Assembly: GCA_020650975.1 (NCBI GenBank) | Contig: JAIPMN010000518.1 | Coordinates: 1 to 51,494, forward strand | Reading direction: 5' to 3' | DNA: 51,494 nucleotides | DNA from: Apostichopus californicus | Lineage: Eukaryota; Echinodermata; Holothuroidea; Aspidochirotida; Stichopodidae | Shown here: positions 24,241 to 36,700 of the stretch, one piece after another | Layout: every line of letters starts with the position of its first letter | Position numbering within the stretch: position 1 is the stretch's first letter | Program-made: the position numbers and the translations under genes | The notes under the pieces: model-generated | Databases searched by the model: none | What the model saw: the letters and a program-made list of their open reading frames with translations, nothing else | Told to the model about the DNA's origin: nothing

Positions 24241-24737
24241 GTCATTTTATTGACAAATATGTAAGTATTTACTTGCACACGGGTCATTTTGTACTTTTTG
24301 GTGAAATTTGGCTCTTCCTGTAGGTTGTCATGGTGAAATTGTGCATTTCTTAGGGGTGTCCGAAATTGTCAGTGTTCCGAAATTAGCGATACTGACTATA
24401 ATAGCCGAGTGATAGTTGCTGAAAGTAAGCAGTAAAAAGGCATACATTAGGTACGAAAATCGTGCCAAGTTCTCATTGTCAAATGTTTCCCAACTTATCG
24501 TGTGTTTATGTTCTTAATATCTACCGGCATAAAAATACTTGTGACTTTTTCTTTACTGGCAAACCATGAAATTAAAAGGATTGTCTGGTGGACCAAAGAA
24601 GTTACCTTAAAAAATAGTAAATAATTTTCCAAACATGTTGTCAAAGTATGAGAACGCTAATGTCGCGTTTGACAGAGAAACGATTTTTTAATCGTTAAGG
24701 ATAGACATTTCAAATATGATTTGAACAGTACAGAACG

Positions 24738-24745
24738 TGACGTCA
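24738..24745. promoter_or_regulatory. Full consensus CRE octamer upstream of FSIP1
   Basis: TGACGTCA, the palindromic CREB/CREM/ATF site, lies about 1.46 kb upstream of the FSIP1 start codon and 0.5 kb beyond the predicted promoter. FSIP1 is testis-biased in mammals and CREM drives many spermatid genes, so the site is plausible. An 8-mer this far out could be chance. A second copy is at 27497-27504. Confidence 0.25.
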
Positions 24746-24844
24746 GCTATGCTATTGCAGATTGCGACATAACCCACCCTCCGCACAGTACCTATACGGT
24801 AATCACAACAAAAACAGCGTTTGTATACAGATAAATTTCTTCCT

Positions 24845-25350
24845 TAATTTCCGGTGAAATTTCTTAAAAATTAGATATGTTTTCAAAAACTCCTTAAGCC
24901 GCCATGTACTAGATAGGTGGTTCCATGGTCTTTGTGTAACACAAGGTAAATTTTAACAGCAGACTCTGAGTTGTCCAGGCTATACATCGCGCTATCCAGC
25001 TCCAACGCGAAAAATGTTGGCACGTAGGCTATATATACTCAAACGTTGACAATCGGACAGTTCTGCGAAGCCTAAGCTTCTCAGTGCTACATTCTACTCT
25101 GACAATGATTCGATCAATTTCTTCAATAATTTCCGGTGAAATTTCTTATATATAAGATATGATTTAAAAAACTCCTTAAGCCGCCATATATGTAGTAGAT
25201 CGGTGGTTTCGTGGTCTTTGTGTAACACAAGATAAGTTTTAACAGCAGGCTCTTCGTTGTTTACACATCGCGCTATCCAGCTCCAGCGCGAAGAATGTTC
25301 GCGTGTATGGGCTACTCTAACGTTTAAAATCGGACAGTTCTGCGATGACA
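24845..25350. repeat. About 0.28-kb tandem duplication between FSIP1 and KIF19
   Basis: Two units (about 24845-25083 and 25124-25350) share AATTTCCGGTGAAATTTCTTA, CTCCTTAAGCCGCCAT, GTCTTTGTGTAACACAAG, CATCGCGCTATCCAGCTCCA and AATCGGACAGTTCTGCGA in the same order, with scattered substitutions and small indels. They are clearly older than the near-identical splice-site duplications in FSIP1. No exon was recognised in either. Confidence 0.85.
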
Positions 25351-27571
25351 TCGATTCCGCCAAGTTTCATCTTTCGGTTTAACGAATACTTTTCAAGTTT
25401 CCTTTTACTGTAAATTTGATCCGTGAATTTTATTTCAGCGATTTCAAAGAACAGTTAATGAACTGTGGTTTGAGTGTGAGTGTACTATGTGCAACGCTAT
25501 ACAAGTACACCAACCGAGTATCGTAGTATATACGTTCGCGAGTATGTACGTTATATATATGAGGCAATCCAATGTGCTTACACGTGAGTTTATTTGCTGC
25601 GGAATTGGGAGTGCTAACTTCAAGTCGCCTGTTTTGCCTATCTGCAAGCACTACGTCAATCACCATATTGAAGCCTTCGAGCAAACGGTACTTTTGGTGA
25701 GAAACTGGTGAATTTGAAAACCAGATTTCTACAAGAAGAAAATGTCGAATGGGGAAAATTTTTACATGGCTAGAAAGAGAAAAATAATAACTACAAGGAC
25801 AATGTATCAAAATCTTCCACCAGACAATTCCTTTAATTCATTCACGCGACGCACTTATTCACTGACTGTTATTCTATTGATGCGAGCACACACGTTCAGC
25901 CGGATTATACAGGTTATTCTGCCGATTCGAAGTAAGCTTTCCCATTCATATGGTACGGATTCTAAAGTTAGGCCAAACGTCGTATGTATTGCCATTTTAG
26001 CAGAATGATCTGCTATATATGCTATATTAGCACATGATGTAAAGTCATTTATGTTAAAGTTGCAAGGGCATTTGAAATGTATATAATACAAATTTAGATT
26101 TTGGCACTGTAATTGGTAAAGGTGATACACATGCAGTATTCATAAAAAGGAGCTTAACCATGTCTAAACACATACATATGAACTATATATATCTCATATA
26201 TATAAGAAATATTTAACCATATCTACGGGATGTAAAACGTACAGTAAGCACATATTTGTTTTATGCTCAAGTGAGTCAAGAAGCTTGTACATACTGTATC
26301 ATAGGAAACAGCACTCTTCTTCACAAGGGATGAGTTTTTCAATTGTATATGATATTTGTTTGTCCTGATATGTTTTACTAGTAATTTCTTCTATCTAGGG
26401 GTATTTCTTCAAGAGGGTGATTGCCCTGTCCCCTCCGTGTATTTTGAGCTCTTAACCTAGATGCTTAATTTCTGGAACACTTGTAGATATAGGCCTAAGG
26501 CTACATTGTTGATGATTTTGGCTCCTCTGAGTAGGCGTACTGTACATGTATGTTAATGTTAACTCATCCATCTTTTATAAATTCTAATAACAGCATGGTT
26601 ACGAACGCAGGATTCCTTGTCCTGGACGCAATGTTATAGTTTGAGACAAAATATCTTCAAGTTGCTTGGGTCCCGAGGCAGGATGCAAATTGTTTTTATT
26701 TGAGAGACAAACCCCAGGTACACACATTCACAACTAGAGCCTATAGATGCAAAACAAAACACACGTTGGAATGAACATCTTTCTTTCATTTTCAAAAAAG
26801 CACAACTTCTTCAGAAAAGAATAAAAATTTCTTCCAAACCTACAAATGACTGAATTTGTTTGAAAGCAAGTAAATCATAACAATCAACTGCAAGGTACAG
26901 GGTTAACAAAATTTCCATTACAGAGATTTTCATGCTAACAATTAGTCAATGATGCTTTTCCAAATTTCCCATGATCTGATTGGCTAATAGTCTCTTACCC
27001 ATTGTCTCGAACCATGCTTGCATCTGTAGAGCTCAATGCACACAAAGAATGCAACTACTTGTAACGTTACTTTCCCTTGTACAGATAGCAAAGTTTTTGC
27101 TGTAGGCTACCATATGTGTGCAGTCAAATATCAGGCTTCTATTGCCTGTTGTCAATATTGCAAGATTCATCTAAGAATGACCTCTGAAATTTTAAGTATC
27201 TATATAGAACCCACTGAGAAACCAATCATGTTTGCCATTAGCAAGATGTAATTAGATGTTTGAACTAGAAATGTAACCGTTCTATCTTCCAATGGCAGTC
27301 ATAAAAGGGATGATATATATGATCCATCTTGCAAGCGTTTTCGGAAGATGTATAAATGTACAATATGTACTACTGTACACTTGCTATGGTTAATTATGCG
27401 GTAAATGAAGAAATATAACAGACAATAGAATGCATTTTAGTGTTTATTATACAAACATACGTTTTTGTATGTACAGTACAGTAGGTAGAGTATTAATGAC
27501 GTCAGATATGATCCAACACATAGATCTCTGATTGTTCGTTCATGGAATCATGAAATGTTACAAGTGAGACT

Positions 27572-27814
27572 CGGGCGCGTAGCCAGGAATTTGCCAAGGG
27601 GGGGTGCGAAAATTAGAAAAATTTTCAGAGCCGTAGATATGGCATTGCATACTATCTAAGCGTAGCGCCACCATGGTTGGCGCGAAGCGTACAAGAAAAT
27701 TTTGGCTGAAAATGCCTCCCAGNNNNNNNNNNNNNNNNNNNNNNNNNNNNNNNNNNNNNNNNGGGGGGGGGGGGGCGGCTGCCCCCTTCGCCCCCCCCCT
27801 TGGCTACGCGCCTG
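27572..27814 (+). mobile_element. Nonautonomous hAT-type MITE, copy 2, interrupted by an assembly gap
   Basis: The left end GGGCGCGTAGCCAGGAATTT and right end CCTTGGCTACGCGCCTG match copy 1 at 12288-12583. Both flanks are GTGAGACT (27564-27571 and 27815-27822), an 8-bp target duplication. The interior follows copy 1 (AAGCGTACAAGAAAATTTTG, GGCTGAAAATGCCTCCCA) until the N run. The first two bases are diverged from CA to CG. Confidence 0.87.
27723..27762. other. Assembly gap, 40 N
   Basis: Forty undetermined bases sit directly before a G run, inside the second hAT-type MITE. Comparison with copy 1 suggests about 80-100 bases belong here. The G/C hairpin next to it likely broke the assembly. Confidence 0.98.
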
Positions 27815-30184
27815 GTGAGACTGTACAATTTAAGTACATCATTTACTGTTGTCCGTTATCAAAATCTTGGGTGATCTTTAAAGCAGTGAATAAATGAACT
27901 GCAAGCTACAGTAATAGCACGTTTATTAGAAAAGCTTTTAATGATTATGTTCTTGGCTTTTCAACGAGATTACTGTTTCAATAGTCGTGGATTTTTTTTT
28001 CCCTTTCAATTTTGTTTCATTTGATTGATTTTTGTCCTTAAGATGATATTTTTGCTTGACTGGTTCAATGTACTTACTGTACCATGAACACAATGACTTT
28101 CTTAGAACATCAGTAAATTTGCACAGTTAGGTAGAATGAGCACTTCATCTAATTGAAAGCAGAAATTTGTCGTCTTCTATGGGAAATGTACATCATGTAA
28201 GATTAGTTAGTAAATATCAGTCTAGCTGATATCATTTCCCCAGCTATTGCCCATAAAATATTTATACAATCTTTAAATAGACAATTTAAACAATCTATGT
28301 GCACTGTGATGAAATGGTTTTGGGAGTGGTGCTTAAATTACTCATTAACCGTGTTTCGGAAAAGATTCAAATGTACGAGGTTTTCCCGAGTTTTGATCAA
28401 GTGAAATTTTTGGTGTGAAATATTTCAGTTCAGCTGATAAAATTAATGACCATAATGTTCATGATTGCTTTTTAAGTGGGTACTTTTTGTACAGACAGTT
28501 TTGCCTACTACTGGCTTCTTGTGGTCAGAGAAAACTTAGCTCTTAATGGGTAAATGTGGGTATAAATAATTCAGATTTATAGTAGACAAACCTCCAGGAA
28601 GAGACTAAATAGTCTTCTAGAAAGTAAGAATGGGTTTCTCTGAAGGAAAGCCTTTCAAATAATAAAGTAAGATTAATTTGATGTTGTAAAGTTGCACCAA
28701 AATTGATGAAGATGTACTGCACAGTACGTTGAAACTGTATGTTAGTGGAAAAACTTTGGTCATACAGTTTTAGAATTGACCAATACGGTACTTTTTATGG
28801 TTCAAGGGATTTCCAACTGAAAGACAAATTTTGCCATTTACTGTATACAGTACTAGGGAATACAAAATTATTCTGCATTGCTAGTTCTGACTCCCATCTC
28901 AGTTGATAGGCCTAAGTACTGAATGTCTTGTTGACATCAATTTCTAGTATGAAGGTACAGGGGATTAAGCCTTCCTTAACTGGATGTGTTTGGTGATTTG
29001 TCAGTTTAGGCTTTGCTCTCAGTGTTTTTGAAGATGTCCTCAATATATCTTTGCATTTATAAGTAACATACATCCTCTTCGGTATTGTGTGTGTTAATAA
29101 CGAAATGCAGAATGCAACTCTCTTGTGAGTGAGTGGGACAACATTTTATGGAAGAATATCAAATAAATGTCATTTTCTAAAGCAGGTTTGGTGTCAGCTG
29201 TACAAGAGGGTACTGTAGTTGGAGAAAATTTGACATGTTGCCAATGGAAAACAATTATACAAGTTTTATATTGAGTTGTAAAGAACCACTTCATATTAAG
29301 GTTGAGTTAAGGAAGTTATTTTCTTAACTTGACTATTTGGGAAGAAACCTGTCCAGAACAAACATGTCAGAGTTGAATTTTGGAAAATTTATTGACTCGA
29401 AATTATGACTGGCTGTTCAAAGTACAACAGTAATCAAAGTGCTCGACTGGGGTTTTATGTAGAGTTTATAACACCTGAGTAGTAATAATTAAAACACATT
29501 GTAATCTTCTTCAGGGTAACAGTTAAGTACATTATTTACACAAAGAGAAGATGTTTACCTACACAGTCTGGGTTCTGAATTGATGGGGGTGCGGGGGGGG
29601 GGGGGGGGTTGGGTTCATAGGCCAAATCTGGCCTGTGATAGATGTCTGGAATATATGCGAACCCTAGGCTTGAGACTCCTACTGGCCTATCTTACACATT
29701 ACTCAATATACAGTTAGGTTAGGTATAATGAGATTTTTTATACTGTCTGGATCTTTTGCTCCAACCAAGGTATTCCTCTCTTACCTGTCTCCAACACTAC
29801 AAGCAGGGGGGGGGGGAGGTGCAGGACTAAACAGTTCCACTCATGTCAATTAAAGGTAACTAGTTAAGTTCATGTGTAGAGTTGGAGACAGACCCTTAAG
29901 AAATGTCTAATGCTGGTAATCTGACCCAGTTTCGAATGCTGTGTAAAGTGTTAGACACCACCATCGATCCCAGAAAATACACACGCAGCTTGCTACCGCC
30001 GGTAATTAGACACTAGTGTACAGTCAGTACAAACAGCTGCTGTCAGTACCCACAGCACAGTGTACATAGCAGCGATGGACATCTCATGTCTAGATAAAGA
30101 TAACAAGGTATCACGTTTCATTACTGTCTGCATTTTGTAGCGACAAGAAAAAAACTTCACTTGCAAGCAACGGAAAGTTAACTA

Positions 30185-30195
30185 AAAATGGCGGC
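30185..30195 (+). promoter_or_regulatory. YY1-type motif upstream of KIF19
   Basis: AAAATGGCGGC matches the YY1 consensus core with its embedded ATG. Such motifs usually lie within a few tens of bases after a transcription start, so KIF19 transcription could begin near here, about 560 bp before its ATG. The embedded ATG opens only a 19-codon upstream frame. Inference from motif alone. Confidence 0.3.
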
Positions 30196-30749
30196 ACGCT
30201 GTTTAGGGCGAGTCTTCAATGCCTTTAAGGAGCATTGCTTGTACATATATACCTGAACCAGTAAGTTTTTGGGGATGTTCTCTGTCCATTGTAGAAAGAT
30301 AAAGAGGAAAATCTCTGGCTTTGAATATATGCAAAAATGCAGTCAATGTAATCTTGTAGAACATACTTAAGGAGGCAACACATATTTTAGTTTCAACCCA
30401 TTTTGTGTTGGTCTGAATTTTATTGGAAAAGAGACAAAATGTCCCTACAGAATTATCATACCATGGAATCTCTTTTTTTTGTGTTTCTCTCAACAGGTTG
30501 ACAATTTTGAACGGCATGATGGGCTGAATCACATCGGACGAGGAGAAAATATCAAACAGTGCCTTTTAATCGTTTGCCACAGATCTTACCAATTTAATTT
30601 CTTCCTTAAAAAAGTTACATCATGCAGTTAGCGTGATGCAATACGTCCAGATATGTAATATGAACATAGGAGAAAGTACCAATATAAACTAGGCTCCCAA
30701 TTAAGGGCGAACTCCCCCACCCCACCCCCTTTCCCCCTCATCCATCACC

Positions 30750-33700
30750 ATGCCAAGCGGGTCAGTTGATTGGAAGGAGAACCAGTTAACGGTGAGTATC
30801 CAGATATCGTAGTTCATAGATAAGAGAGAATTTAGTCTGAAATTTGTCTTTGAAACTGGGCAAATTTCATCAAAGTTGCAAATTTGAAGTCAATGTGATT
30901 TTCTTTTTACAGTACAATTGAGGCTCTTCTGTTGCGAGGAACTCCTCGACACAATTGGACCAAGTTCTGCCTTTTTCGTGCAAAGCATCAAGGGTTAAAA
31001 TTAAAATTACCTTGAATGTGGATATTAATAGCAAAATATGACAAGGCTGAGAGTGAGAAAGTTGTGGTAGTAGAAATTTGTGTGTTATTTGTTTCCTAAT
31101 TAACGTTCCCCATTAAAATAGCCAAGAAATAAATGCATCTTTGAAAGGCACATGGTCAACTTTATATGTGCAAAACCCTCAGGGTGTATGAATAATGTAA
31201 GATAACAAACAAATAAACACAGTTTTTTGTTAGCCTTCGTATCAAAAATATCACATGAGAAGTGTCTCAATTCCTTAAAGATTATTGATTCTACAGTAAA
31301 TGGATGTTCTATTTGAGTGTTATGAAGTTATTAAAAATATGCCTTAAGTAGAAACTACTAAAAAAAACACAAAAATGATACATTTGAACCTGAAGGAAAA
31401 ACCTGATAACGATCTGTTCTTGGACAGACTGAAGGCCACATACCTTGTAAGCCGGACAGGTCAAGTTTTAGTCACGAAGACTAAAAGCTAGTTTGTAAAG
31501 TTATGACTTGCTTTTGGCATCTGTTTATATATTATTATAATTCATCTGAATATTTCATATATTTAATTACTAAATTACTAAACTAAATTAAATATTATTG
31601 GATACTGGAAATGTTTGGAATAGAATAGAATCGTTTATTAGATATGCTAATTACAGTTAAGTCGTTAATAGAATGGTGGCTTCATCAGCTAGAAGTACCT
31701 GTTTTGAAGATTCACGTGTGTCATTCTCCATGCTAACAGGTTGCTCTCCGCATCAGGCCGCTAGCGAAGGACGAGAAAAATGCTGGTGCCACCGGGATTG
31801 CCCAAACAGTGGACGATCAGGTGAGCTCAATGGAACGTTCATTAATGTCCTCTATTATTACTGCACTACACATGTCTTCAAAAGGGTAAATCATTTGATT
31901 TACTCCCAAAATGTCCACCTCCCCACTCCACCCCCCCCCCCAACCAAAAAAATGAAGGAAAGTTGAAAAAAATTGATATTAAAATCCCATCCTGAGAAGA
32001 GATGATCCAGCGTGGATTAATTTAGTGTTCAAGTTTTGTGTTGCATTTTGTAGGCTCAGATTTTTCTGTTTTTAAAAATTTACTTCGCTCCTCGCTTACC
32101 TGTCTCCTCACAACCTTAGCACCTCGTTCTACCGTTCTTAAAATTCTATAGGTCCTGTGTACAAAAACAAAATTGTTATAGATATATCATTGCATTTGTA
32201 TAGCGGTTTGACCATTTCACATTTTGTTTGCGATGGTGCTACTGGATGACTCTCTGTACTAGTGCACAGCAAACTGTGTCAAGTGAGTTTTATAGTACAT
32301 GCTTGCATCCCTGCAAAGTAATTGAATTTTATCAATGTGGATCAACCATGCCACACAGAACACATACTGGAAGGCATGTAAAGTGCCTACAATAACCAAA
32401 TTTGTAATGCAAAATGAATGATGTTTGATGTGAACAGATTGAACAGGCTGGTGAAACTGTATCAAATGTAGCTATATTTTTTCTTCAGATTGTAGTATTG
32501 ATGGACCCTGCCGCGGACCCCTACGATGTCCTCAGAGCTAAACGTTCCCGAGAAAAACACTTCTGCTTTGATCGAGTGTTTGGTCCTCAGTGCCCTCAGG
32601 TAAGTTGGTTATTATTTAGTTACCTTGCCTCCTCTCTGACCTGTCTCCCCACAACATAAGCACTCTCACTAGGAGTGTACTTGTAATTGTTTCATCACTG
32701 TACACCCTCAGCGACTGGTCAATGACCACCTTACACAGGTCTTAGTGTTGGAGAGTGTTTTTTTTTTGTTGGCTAAGTGGACTTCTTTGTCTGTTCGAAT
32801 CTGCTCATCTGCCTTTGAAATCAAGACATATTTCGGTCTTCATCTTGTTATTAGGTCTTTAAAACTCCCGGCACGGGGCCACGACAAGTGTCCTCTTCAA
32901 TCACTAATTGCACAAATAATGTCACTACCTATCACCTCTTAAAATTCTATCTTCCTTTTCTTCCTTTTTCTTCCTTTTTTTTATCATCTTCAAATGTCAC
33001 TATAAATTACAGTACTGTGGTTTTCAGTCATTTGTTTAGATAAAACCTTGAGATGAAACAAATGTTCTTAATTGCACAAGAACTAGGCTACATGATCTTG
33101 CCTAAGGACATATATGTGTGTGATATGCTCCGTAGTACTGATAACTCAATTTTATTGGTGGAGTTTGAAATTCAACATGAATTTGTGCAATTTGCATACT
33201 TCAAAGGTAGCGTTGCACCGATGATCGTTTGCGATGTTGGTATCGGCCGATATTTAGCGTCATTGCCGATAATGGCAAATCGATATTGAACATGTTTTTT
33301 CTTTCACAACAAAACCACTAATATTGTACCTGCTACCAGATTCACACTTCCACTTCTTTATATGTGCTATGCTTCCTCACTTACCTGTCTCCTCAGAACC
33401 ATAGCACTCATGATTGCTTTATCATACATGCATTGTCCCATAGAAATGTTGTGAAGAATTCCTTGCCCTTTATAATTAAGCAATCACCGGTCTGATAATG
33501 GCTAAGATTTCTACCGTTTAAAAGCCTCATTAATTCATTCCATTACTAAATTGAAAAAAACTGATCCCTCTTTCTTACACTCTAGTTTAGTAGTTAGAGT
33601 TAATAAATCCCACAATCGATTTACTTTTTGGCCAAAATTATGCCCATTTCGCAGAGAAACAATCGGACTAAAACATGCAGACAAAAAAACATTGTCTGGT

Positions 33701-36700
33701 GTTTGTCGGACACACCGTCACAAACTGAATCAGACTTTTGTATGATACTCATCTTTTGTAGCACTTAATGCAACAACCAATCCTTTCTTGTACAAGTTTA
33801 AGCCACGACAGAGCAAAAACATCATTTATAAACATAATTGTAACAGCAAGAGTTCCTGACATTTACCTAGATGCAGGATTTTCACAAAAGATATTGCAAT
33901 TTGCTATCATTTTTTCTTCTTCTCATTTTGACTTCCTAAATATAATTAGTTCACTTAATGTTCCTTCTGACACACAACAAGCAAATCCCTCCGGTTACAT
34001 CTTGAACAAAACAGTCAATGCTTTTTTATGAGTTCTCATTATTAGACATTAATTTTTTTCACTATTCTCTGGTGATTTAAGCAAGGCTTTGTGTAATCGT
34101 TTCCTAAAGAAGAGATTACGTTTATGTCCCAATTAGGAATTAGGTTAGAGATAGGTTTGAATCAGTACTACTTGATTTATCAACAGAAAAAAAAGCAGGA
34201 AAAAAATGAAAGAAAGAAGGAAAGAGAAACTAGGTCAAAAAAACTTCAGTACAGTCAACTTTCGAGGCATTTATTGTATAATGTTTAATCCATTTTATTC
34301 CTACTGTACTTGGGCTGTCTGCTTTTGTTATATCCCCCGTAGAATCTGTAGAAAGATATGAGAAAAATGAAAAATCTTTTTTAGTGATGAATATGGAATA
34401 TACAGTACATATATGTACATATATGGTTACATTTTCTAACATGTAGAACAAGCTACTCTATGATGGAGACCTACTGAGAATATGTGTGCATTCTCTGGTA
34501 TGTACAGTTGCTTTTGGACGTGTGACCACATTTTGAGCTGGAGTGTTTTATGGTCATCATTGCTATTCGATGTTAAATGATCTGTAAACATCCTCTCGAG
34601 TCATGACGGTTACATTACCATTTAAAGTACTGTACCTCTCATTTTAAGTAAGAGAACATAGGTGGACATAGTAGCCATTTGATTATTCCTACTAAATCAG
34701 GGGATTAATCAGTTTGTCATGTATCCCCCCCCCCAAATTATCCATACCTTTGCTCATGAATATTCATCTATGAAATGTTCTCGTTTGTGAAGGATATACG
34801 TCATATACTTCATGCTTTCTGTGTACAAGACTGCTATATATATACATCTTTGCAACTGTATAGCAAGTTTTCATGTTTTGCATAGCATTTTGTGATTCGA
34901 TACCCAAATAAATCATTCCCCCTAAGTGAAGCAAACGCATTCCTGTCGTTCATGGAAATGTACATTTCTTCACATTAAAACTTCTTGTGCATGCCTTAAA
35001 GGTAGTCAGTATAGGCCCCAAATTATAGCATGCTATAATTGCTAGAAGTTTTGAAAAAGTAATTTCCTGGAGGTTTTTACTCTCCAAATTGTTCTCAGAC
35101 ATTTTTAAGAAACACACAAGATGACTGAATGACCCAGTGAGGACAATTTCCTCAAAGGTTGTAATAAAAACAGAATTTGACCAAAGGTGACCATATTTGA
35201 ATATCTAGCATATTTGGGGCCAATATACCATACCTTTAAATACATGTCACAAAAGAAGTTTTGTAATTCTTCAGACTGACAATACCACACTAATATTGTA
35301 CCTGCTACCAGATTCACACTTCCACTTCTTTATATGGGCATTGCTTCCTGACTTACCTATCTCCTCACAACCGTAGCACTCAAGATTGCTTTATCATGCA
35401 TCCTTTGTCCCATCGAAATGTTGTGAAGAATTCCTGTCCCTCAATAAAGATGTCTGTTAATAAAGCAATCACGGGTCTGATAATGGATTTCTAAAGCCTC
35501 ATTAATTCATTCCATTACAAACTTGAACAAACTTGTCCCTCACTCTTACACTCTAGTTTAGTAGTTAGAGTTAATAAGTCACACAAACATGATGAATTAC
35601 ATATTTTGGCCAAAGTTATGCCCATTTCGCAGAGAAACAATCGGACTAAAACATTCAGCCATAAAACATTGTCTGGTGTTTGTCGGACACACTGTCACAA
35701 ACTGAATCAGACTTTTTCATGATACTCATCTTTTGTAGCACTTAATGCAACAACCTTGCAATCCTTTCTTGTACAAGTTTAAGTTTAAGTCACGACAGAG
35801 CAAAAACATCACATTTACTTCGCTCCTCACTTACCTGTCTCCTCACAACCTTAGCACCTCGTTCTACAGTGCCTATAAAGTCCTGGTAAAATAATAACAC
35901 TGAAATAACACTAAAATAATAATAAAAACATCACTTCTAAACATAAATGTAACGGTAAAAGTTCCTGACATTTACCTAGATGCAGAATTTTCACAGTAGA
36001 TCTTTTCTTCTTCTCATTTTTTTGACTTCCTAAATATAATTAGTTCACTTAATGTTCCTTCTGACACACAACAAGCAAATCCCTCCGGTTACATCTTGAA
36101 CAAAACAGTCAATGCTTTTTAATGAGTTCTCATTATTAGCCATTAATTTTTTCACTATTCTCTGGTGATTTAAGCAAGGCTTTGTGTAATCGTTTCCCAA
36201 AGAAGAGATTACGTTTATGTCCCAATTAGGAATTAGGTTAGAGATAGGTTTGAATCAGTACTATTTGATTTATCAACAGAAAAAAAAGCAGGAAAAAAAT
36301 GAAAGAAAGAAGGAAAGAGAAACTAGGTCAAAAAAACTTGAGTACAGTCAACTTTCGAGGCATTTATTGTATAATGTTTAATCCATTTTATTCCTACTGT
36401 ACTTGGGCTGTCTGCTTTCATTATATCCCCCGTAGAATCTGTAGAAAGATATGAGAAAAATGAAAAATCCTTTTTAGTGATGAATATGGAATATACAGTC
36501 CATATTAGACATGGTTACATTTTCTTACATGAAGTGCAAGCTACTGTATGATGGAGACCTGCTGAGAATATGTGTGCATTCTCTGGTATGTACAGTTGCT
36601 TTTGGATGTGTGACCAAAGTTTGAGCTGGAGTGTTTTATAGTCATCATTGCTATTCGATGTTAAATGATCTGTAAACATCCTCTCGAGTCATGACGGTTA

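Larger units (their letters stand above)
25351..30749. other. Gene-poor spacer between FSIP1 and KIF19
   Basis: No conserved exon was recognised on either strand. Open frames near 25430-26130 and 27036-27251 carry no known domain and are treated as chance. Contents seen: a hAT-type MITE with an assembly gap (27572-27814), long G runs (29586-29608 and 29806-29816), a YY1-type site at 30185, and the presumed KIF19 promoter and 5' UTR near the right end. Confidence 0.55.

Noticed and set aside
25430-26130. Several overlapping open frames on both strands between FSIP1 and KIF19
   Set aside because: No recognisable domain, both strands open at once, and no convincing exon chain.
29586-29816. Long G runs as regulatory G-quadruplexes
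   Set aside because: They are simple homopolymer runs of the kind scattered through the window (also near 10036, 15207 and 27763), with run lengths that may be sequencing-limited.
30160-30180. RFX X-box near the KIF19 start
   Set aside because: Only one half-site (AAGCAAC) is present; the partner half at proper spacing was not found.
33768-34031. 87-codon open frame inside the 2-kb duplication
   Set aside because: The frame is not kept in the second copy, where an insertion of about 130 bp interrupts it, and no domain is visible.
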